Assembly: GCA_963530515.1 (NCBI GenBank)
Contig: CAUSEC010000008.1
Span: forward strand, 1-64,000
Origin: CBFFRJ01 sp963530515
GTDB taxonomy: Bacteria; Pseudomonadota; Gammaproteobacteria; Enterobacterales; Enterobacteriaceae
Length of the DNA stretch: 64,000 nucleotides
Direction of reading: 5' to 3'
In this document: piece after piece, positions 59,722 through 64,000 of the stretch
How the letters are laid out: the number at the start of each line of letters is the position of its first letter
Numbering within the stretch: position 1 is the stretch's first letter
Made by a program: the position numbers and the translations under genes
Notes under the pieces: model-generated
The model's input: only the letters and a program-made list of their open reading frames with translations
Database searches by the model: none
Told to the model about the DNA's origin: nothing

Positions 59722-60747
59722 TTAGCCGTTAAAAACCCGCGCGTTACCCGTAATATGGATGTCGACCATTGTACTCGCGAATAGCTGCGGTTGGGTGACA
59801 GAAGTGACCGTCAGGATTTGATTGCTGTCAGTAAAACAGAGGGTTAACGTCGAAAGGTAGCCAGCAAAATCGATATCGACGACGCGCACCGCCGACGGCC
59901 CGGCAGCAGGAGAAATCCTCAATTGTTCAGGGCGTAACATAATGCGCCGGGTGCCGCGAAGGTGAGCATCGTCCACCGGGACATCTCCCAGCAGACAGCG
60001 CGCTTTCCCGTGAGCAATGTCAGCGGTGAGGATCAGCGCATCACCGAGAAACAGCGCGGTTTGTTCGTCCACCGGTCGGGCATACAGCTCCTGGGGCGTG
60101 CCGACCTGAGTGAAACGCCCCTGCTGGATGACTGCAATTAAACTTGCAAACGAGAGTGCCTCGTTCTGATCGTGAGTCACCAGCACTGAAGCCACTCCTG
60201 CCTGCGACAACAGATCCGCCGTCGCCCGCCGGGTCGCAGCACGCAGGCCGGTATCCAGCGCAGAAAAAGGCTCATCAAGCAACATCAACGACGGCTGCTG
60301 CGCCAGCGCTCGCGCCAGGGCCACGCGCTGCTGCTGACCACCGGAAATCTCATGCGGCCAGTGGCGCGCCAGCTGCCTGTCGAGGGAGACCATTTCCATC
60401 AGTTCCTCTACCCGTTTGCGCCTTAGCGCACGGGAGCCCTCAATCCCCCAGGCAATGTTCTCCTCGACCCGAAGATGGGGAAACAGCGCCCCTTCCTGCG
60501 GCACAAAACCAATATTGCGCAGGTGCGCGGGCACCGCGTTGACGCCGTCAAAAAGGGGTTTGCCCCGCAGGGTGATAAGACCACTGTCGGGACGCTCAAA
60601 CCCGGCAATAATACGCAGCAGCGTGGTTTTCCCGGAGCCAGACGGCCCGACAATCGCCGTTCGGCTGCCTGCGGACAGCTGAAGACTCACATCATCCAGC
60701 ACCGCCACTGCGCCAAAACGTTTCGAAATATGGGAGAGTTCAAACAT
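59722..60747 (-). CDS. Ferric iron ABC transporter ATPase (FbpC/AfuC-like)
   Basis: A 341-residue ATPase: Walker A GPSGSGKTT, signature ISGGQQQRVALARALAQ, Walker B LMLLDEPFSALD, and a C-terminal regulatory TOBE-like region (about 240-340). It powers the FbpB-like permease encoded one base upstream. The gene order ATPase-permease-binding protein on the minus strand is that of FbpABC/SfuABC iron transporters. Confidence 0.88.
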   Translation of the reverse strand: MFELSHISKRFGAVAVLDDVSLQLSAGSRTAIVGPSGSGKTTLLRIIAGFERPDSGLITLRGKPLFDGVNAVPAHLRNIGFVPQEGALFPHLRVEENIAWGIEGSRALRRKRVEELMEMVSLDRQLARHWPHEISGGQQQRVALARALAQQPSLMLLDEPFSALDTGLRAATRRATADLLSQAGVASVLVTHDQNEALSFASLIAVIQQGRFTQVGTPQELYARPVDEQTALFLGDALILTADIAHGKARCLLGDVPVDDAHLRGTRRIMLRPEQLRISPAAGPSAVRVVDIDFAGYLSTLTLCFTDSNQILTVTSVTQPQLFASTMVDIHITGNARVFNG

Positions 60748-60748
60748 C

Positions 60749-62323
60749 TCAAAGGCCCGATAGTTTTTGTGATTGCTTATAAAGGAGCCCGGTTAAGGGA
60801 AGCGAAATCAGGATCATAAAGAAGGCGTAAGGCGCGGCGGCAACGTAATCAATTTCGCTGGTTAGCGCCCAGAACCCGGTTGCCAGCGTGCGTGTACCGA
60901 GCGGCGACAGCAGCAGCGTGGCGGTCAGCTCGTTACTCACGCCAAGGAACACCAGCGCGGCGGCGGCCCCTGCCCCTGGTGCTGCCAGACGCAGTGTGAC
61001 GTTAAACAGTGCCACAGCGGGCGTTTTCCCGAGACTTTGCGCCACCTGCTCAAGCTCAACCGGTGCCTGCGCAATACCGGCACGCAGGTTAATCAATGCT
61101 CTGGGCAGGAACATCAGCACATAGGCAAGAAACAGGGTCACTTCCGTCTGATAGATGGGGTGTGCGTAATGGATGGTAACGGTCACCAGCGCCAGCGCAA
61201 TCACAATGCCCGGCAGTGAGCTGGTCATGTAGGTACAGCCTTCCAGCACACGAACAAGCCGGCCCGGATGGCGCACCCCAAGCCAGGCGGTGGGAATAGC
61301 GCAAAGGGTGGTAAGCAGCGCCCCGGCGGTACCCAGCCAAAGCGTCTGGCGTAAGGAGAACCATAAATCCGGCTTTAGCCAGTTCTCAAGCCCGCCTACC
61401 CATATCCACCGCCCCAGCGCGGCAAGCGGAGTACCGAGCGCCAGCAGCACCACGACGGCAACCAGGAGCTGCCCCAGCCCGTGGCTAATAACCCCAAGCG
61501 AAACCCGTTGTTGCGCGCGTGCCGAGCCGGAACCGACGCGGGAATAACGCGCGCTGCCCCGGCTGACCCCTTCAAGCGTCAGCAGCAGCAGGCAGCACAG
61601 AGCGAGAACGCCTGCCAGCATGCTGGCGGCGGGTCCGCTGAATGAGGACTGGAACTGATCGTAAATGGCGGTGGTAAAGGTATCGAAGCGGATCATCACA
61701 TAGAGGCCGTACTCCGCCAGCAGATGAACGGCCACCAGCAGCGCCCCGCCCCAGACGGCAAGCCTGAGCTGGGGCCATACCACGCGAAAGAAGATTTGCC
61801 AGGGCGGCACGCCTAAGGAAGCGGCCACATCTTCGAGATTAGGATCCAGCCGCCGCAGTACGGCGGCCACCGGCATGTAAATAAAGGGGTAGTAGGCAAG
61901 AATCGAGAGAAACACCACGGCGGACAGGCCGTGCAATGACGGAATCACGCTCACCCACGCATAACTTTGCACAAAGGCCGGTATCGCCAACGGGGCGACC
62001 ACCAGCAACGACCAGATACGCCAGCCGCGTAGCGCAGTTCTTTCCGTTAACCAGGCAAGGGACACGCCGACGACCACACAACCGGGCACCGCCAGCAAAA
62101 TGAGCCAGAAGGTGTTACTTAACAACTCCCCCACTCTGGGGCGAAAAATGAGCGCCTTCGCGGTTTCCCATCCCGTATCGATTCCGGCCGTCATCACAAA
62201 CCCCACCGGAAGCAGTGCCAGTAAAGAAATAAACATGGCTAATACCACCAACAGCATCGCGGGACGCGGTCGATAAGTTTGGCGCTGTTCTTTAAATACC
62301 TGCGGAATGCTCAAACCCGACAT
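60749..62323 (-). CDS. Ferric iron ABC transporter permease (FbpB-like)
   Basis: A 524-residue fused permease with two BPD domains and about 12 membrane segments. EAA-type loops lie in each half (DVAASLGVPPWQIFFRVVWP and EQVAQSLGKTPAVALFNVTL). It carries ferric iron across the inner membrane with the FbpC-like ATPase. It starts 17 bases after the binding-protein stop. Confidence 0.88.
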   Translation of the reverse strand: MSGLSIPQVFKEQRQTYRPRPAMLLVVLAMFISLLALLPVGFVMTAGIDTGWETAKALIFRPRVGELLSNTFWLILLAVPGCVVVGVSLAWLTERTALRGWRIWSLLVVAPLAIPAFVQSYAWVSVIPSLHGLSAVVFLSILAYYPFIYMPVAAVLRRLDPNLEDVAASLGVPPWQIFFRVVWPQLRLAVWGGALLVAVHLLAEYGLYVMIRFDTFTTAIYDQFQSSFSGPAASMLAGVLALCCLLLLTLEGVSRGSARYSRVGSGSARAQQRVSLGVISHGLGQLLVAVVVLLALGTPLAALGRWIWVGGLENWLKPDLWFSLRQTLWLGTAGALLTTLCAIPTAWLGVRHPGRLVRVLEGCTYMTSSLPGIVIALALVTVTIHYAHPIYQTEVTLFLAYVLMFLPRALINLRAGIAQAPVELEQVAQSLGKTPAVALFNVTLRLAAPGAGAAAALVFLGVSNELTATLLLSPLGTRTLATGFWALTSEIDYVAAAPYAFFMILISLPLTGLLYKQSQKLSGL

Positions 62324-62340
62324 AAGACGCTCACCTTTAT

Positions 62341-63357
62341 TTACAGCAGACCTGCCTCGGTCATTAATTCAGTGACTTTCTTACTGTTCAGCGAAGACGG
62401 CTCCACTTTCGGTGCGTCTAACTTATTCAGCGGTACCAGTTTTTCGTTGGAAGCAGAATTAACACCCACTGCATATTCAAATGCCGTGTTGGTACGCAGC
62501 GTATCCTGACCTTCTTTACCGGTTATCCATTTAATAAACGCCTGCGCCTGCGCTTTATGTTTGCTGGATGCTAAAACACCGCCACCGGAAATACTAACAA
62601 AGGCACCCGGGTCCTGATGTTTAAAATAATGCAGTTGGGTATTTTTACTGTTTTCGCCCGTTTTAGCCTGGTCAACGAAATAGTAGTAATGGTAGATAAT
62701 ACCGCCATCAATTTGACCCGCATTGACCGCTTTCAAAACGGTGCTGTTGCCTTTATAGGCCACGAAGTTAGTCTTCATTGCTTTGAGCCAGTCGAGCGTT
62801 GCTTTCTCGCCTTTCAGAGCGAGCATGGCGCTGACGATAGCCTGGAAATCAGCACCGGACGGAGAGGCAGCCCAACGGCCCTTCCACTCGGGTTTTGCCA
62901 GATCCATCATAGACGCAGGAAGCTGTGACTCACTGATTTTAGACGGGTTATAAACGAACACGGTGCTGCGTGCCGCAATGCCAATCCAGCGGCCGTGCGC
63001 CGGCTGGAAGGAAGCCGGCACCTGTTTGAGGGTGGCGGCATCGAGAGAGGCAAACAGCTTCGCGTTGTCGACCAACGTCATCGCCGGGGAGTTTTCAGTG
63101 AGGAAAACGTCTGCCGGAGAGACCGAGCCTTCCTGCACCAGCTGGTTACCTAACTCGGTATCACCGCCGTTACGCAGCGTCACTTTAATACCGGTTTCTT
63201 TCGTGAAGCCATCCACCCACGACTGAACCAGATTTTCATGCTGCGCATTATAAACAACAATACCGTCGTCGTTATCTGCGGCTAAAGCGGCAGGTGCAGC
63301 AAGAATTGACGAGATGACCATAGCTATCGAACACAAAGACGAAAAATGTTTTTTCAT
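62341..63357 (-). CDS. Ferric iron-binding periplasmic protein (FbpA/SfuA-like)
   Basis: A 338-residue iron-binding protein with a signal peptide (MKKHFSSLCSIAMVISSILA, cleavage after ALA). VVYNAQHENLVQSW begins the mature domain, and GGIIYHYYYFVDQA holds the Tyr pair that binds Fe(III). Of three successive ATGs (63,363, 63,360, 63,357) the last has the best spacing (six bases) from AAGGA. Its promoter region carries a Fur-like dyad. Confidence 0.88.
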   Translation of the reverse strand: MKKHFSSLCSIAMVISSILAAPAALAADNDDGIVVYNAQHENLVQSWVDGFTKETGIKVTLRNGGDTELGNQLVQEGSVSPADVFLTENSPAMTLVDNAKLFASLDAATLKQVPASFQPAHGRWIGIAARSTVFVYNPSKISESQLPASMMDLAKPEWKGRWAASPSGADFQAIVSAMLALKGEKATLDWLKAMKTNFVAYKGNSTVLKAVNAGQIDGGIIYHYYYFVDQAKTGENSKNTQLHYFKHQDPGAFVSISGGGVLASSKHKAQAQAFIKWITGKEGQDTLRTNTAFEYAVGVNSASNEKLVPLNKLDAPKVEPSSLNSKKVTELMTEAGLL

Positions 63358-63363
63358 CATCAT

Positions 63364-63700
63364 TCCTTATAAAAATATGTGTATAAACGAAGCGTCTGCA
63401 AACAGGCTGGAGTTTAAACACAAGGCTAGCGGAATGAGAATCGAAACAATTCTCAATAATTAAGTTCGATATTTAATTCTGACCAGACGTTAAGCGTAAG
63501 ATATTCTTTCAGTTGAAACAACGGAGATCACACTAACATTAAGAAAACCTTAAGATAAAGCCCAACAAAGATTATTTTTCTCTGCCATACTCTTTTTAAG
63601 CTAATGGCCTTTTCTTCCTGGGCATATAAAATTAATATCATGACGTCTGCGCGTCAGCCTGGATACAACAAAAGATAATAAGAGGCTAACAGATATCCAC
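63364..63700. promoter_or_regulatory. Intergenic space between fbpA-like gene and small unknown gene
   Basis: 337 bases between divergent genes. TGAGAAT (63,435-63,441) and ATTCTCA (63,449-63,455) form a perfect dyad with seven bases between, resembling tandem Fur hexamers (GAGAAT-type), about 80 bases before the binding-protein start. The rest is AT-rich and should hold the promoter of the small gene. No other gene was seen. Confidence 0.5.
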
Positions 63701-63922
63701 ATGAAAGACAGGAAATTAGATCCTATCGCTAAAATTGCCATGCGTAGTCGGGGCATTACGGTCAAAGAGCGACGGGTACGTTTTCAGGGTGAAATTATTG
63801 TTTTTAAGTACAACGAAGATCGCTATGACGTGTACCTCAATGAGGTAAAAGTGGGCGACATCGTCACCAACAATATCAATGACGCTATCGCCACCTGGAA
63901 ACAGCGCAAATCAAAGCTCTGA
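63701..63922 (+). CDS. Conserved-looking small protein of unknown function
   Basis: A 73-residue soluble, basic protein (MKDRKLDPIAKIAMRSRGIT; VGDIVTNNINDAIATWKQRK). It looks like one compact alpha/beta domain, with no signal peptide and no cysteine. I do not recognise the family. It is divergent from the iron transporter operon, and its ribosome site is weak (AGAGGCTAACAG). It lies at the end of the window, so its downstream context is not visible. Confidence 0.6.
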   Translation: MKDRKLDPIAKIAMRSRGITVKERRVRFQGEIIVFKYNEDRYDVYLNEVKVGDIVTNNINDAIATWKQRKSKL

Positions 63923-64000
63923 ATCTCACCCGATAGCCCCCACCGCCCTTCTGAATGATCCTTGCTGCCCTTAAGGCAGCATAATGTCATTATAAAGCGC

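Noticed and set aside
1..64000. CRISPR array, tRNA or rRNA genes, intact insertion sequence or prophage
   Set aside because: None seen: no regularly spaced repeats, no cloverleaf or rRNA stretches recognised, and only a C-terminal IS66 relic among transposase sequences.

Overview
The window looks like chromosomal DNA from a member of the Enterobacteriaceae (Enterobacter/Lelliottia/Kluyvera-like). Reasons: near-E. coli AccB/AccC and a colinear arnBCADTEF operon, a RyhB-type sRNA core, REP-like palindromes, a Nac-like LysR protein, a BhsA/YhcN-type small protein, and GC-rich core genes with tight ATGA overlaps. No rRNA, tRNA, CRISPR array or intact mobile element was seen. The only transposase trace is an IS66-like C-terminal remnant near 12.1 kb.

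Layout. 0-0.4 kb: end of a dispersed repeat, then a Fur-boxed RyhB-family sRNA. 0.45-3.4 kb: a four-gene SiaABCD-like operon (PP2C phosphatase, SiaB kinase, SiaC phosphoprotein, diguanylate cyclase) with a soluble SiaA. 3.4-20.7 kb: a nitrogen/amino-acid locus with a polar amino-acid ABC transporter, SDR, biotin-carrier-like protein without its biotin lysine, Nac-like regulator, aminotransferase, 5-oxoprolinase-like PxpA/B/C, solute-binding protein, EamA exporter and glutamate dehydrogenase. This locus is split at 9.5-14.8 kb by an accessory islet, partly AT-rich, with orphan genes, an IS66 remnant and a DUF900 alpha/beta hydrolase. 20.9-22.7 kb: an apparently extra accBC pair out of its usual neighbourhood, with a possible upstream small ORF. 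23.4-24.5 kb: two-gene ChrA chromate transporter.

24.8-35.3 kb: a complete reductive pyrimidine catabolism cluster (ABC importer, RutR-like TetR regulator, PreT/PreA, dihydropyrimidinase, carbamoyl-amide hydrolase). Two matching promoter modules, each a sigma54-like -24/-12 followed by a RutR-like operator, precede the importer and preT. The 3' end of preA is duplicated in tandem with only synonymous changes. 35.6-49.8 kb: signalling and metal genes: a degenerate EAL-HDOD protein, a frameshifted TonB copper receptor with a DUF2946 partner, a PAS-GGDEF protein, an aldo/keto reductase, a DHA2 efflux pump, a CusRS-like two-component system, a MarA/SoxS-size AraC regulator, a chemoreceptor and an orphan PTS IIB.

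50-59.2 kb: a second copy of the dispersed repeat, a DUF2076 gene, and arnBCADTEF for L-Ara4N lipid A modification behind a PmrA box. 59.2-64 kb: a small EamA protein, an FbpABC-type ferric iron importer with a Fur-like operator, and one unrecognised small gene. All family calls come from reading motifs; no database search was run.
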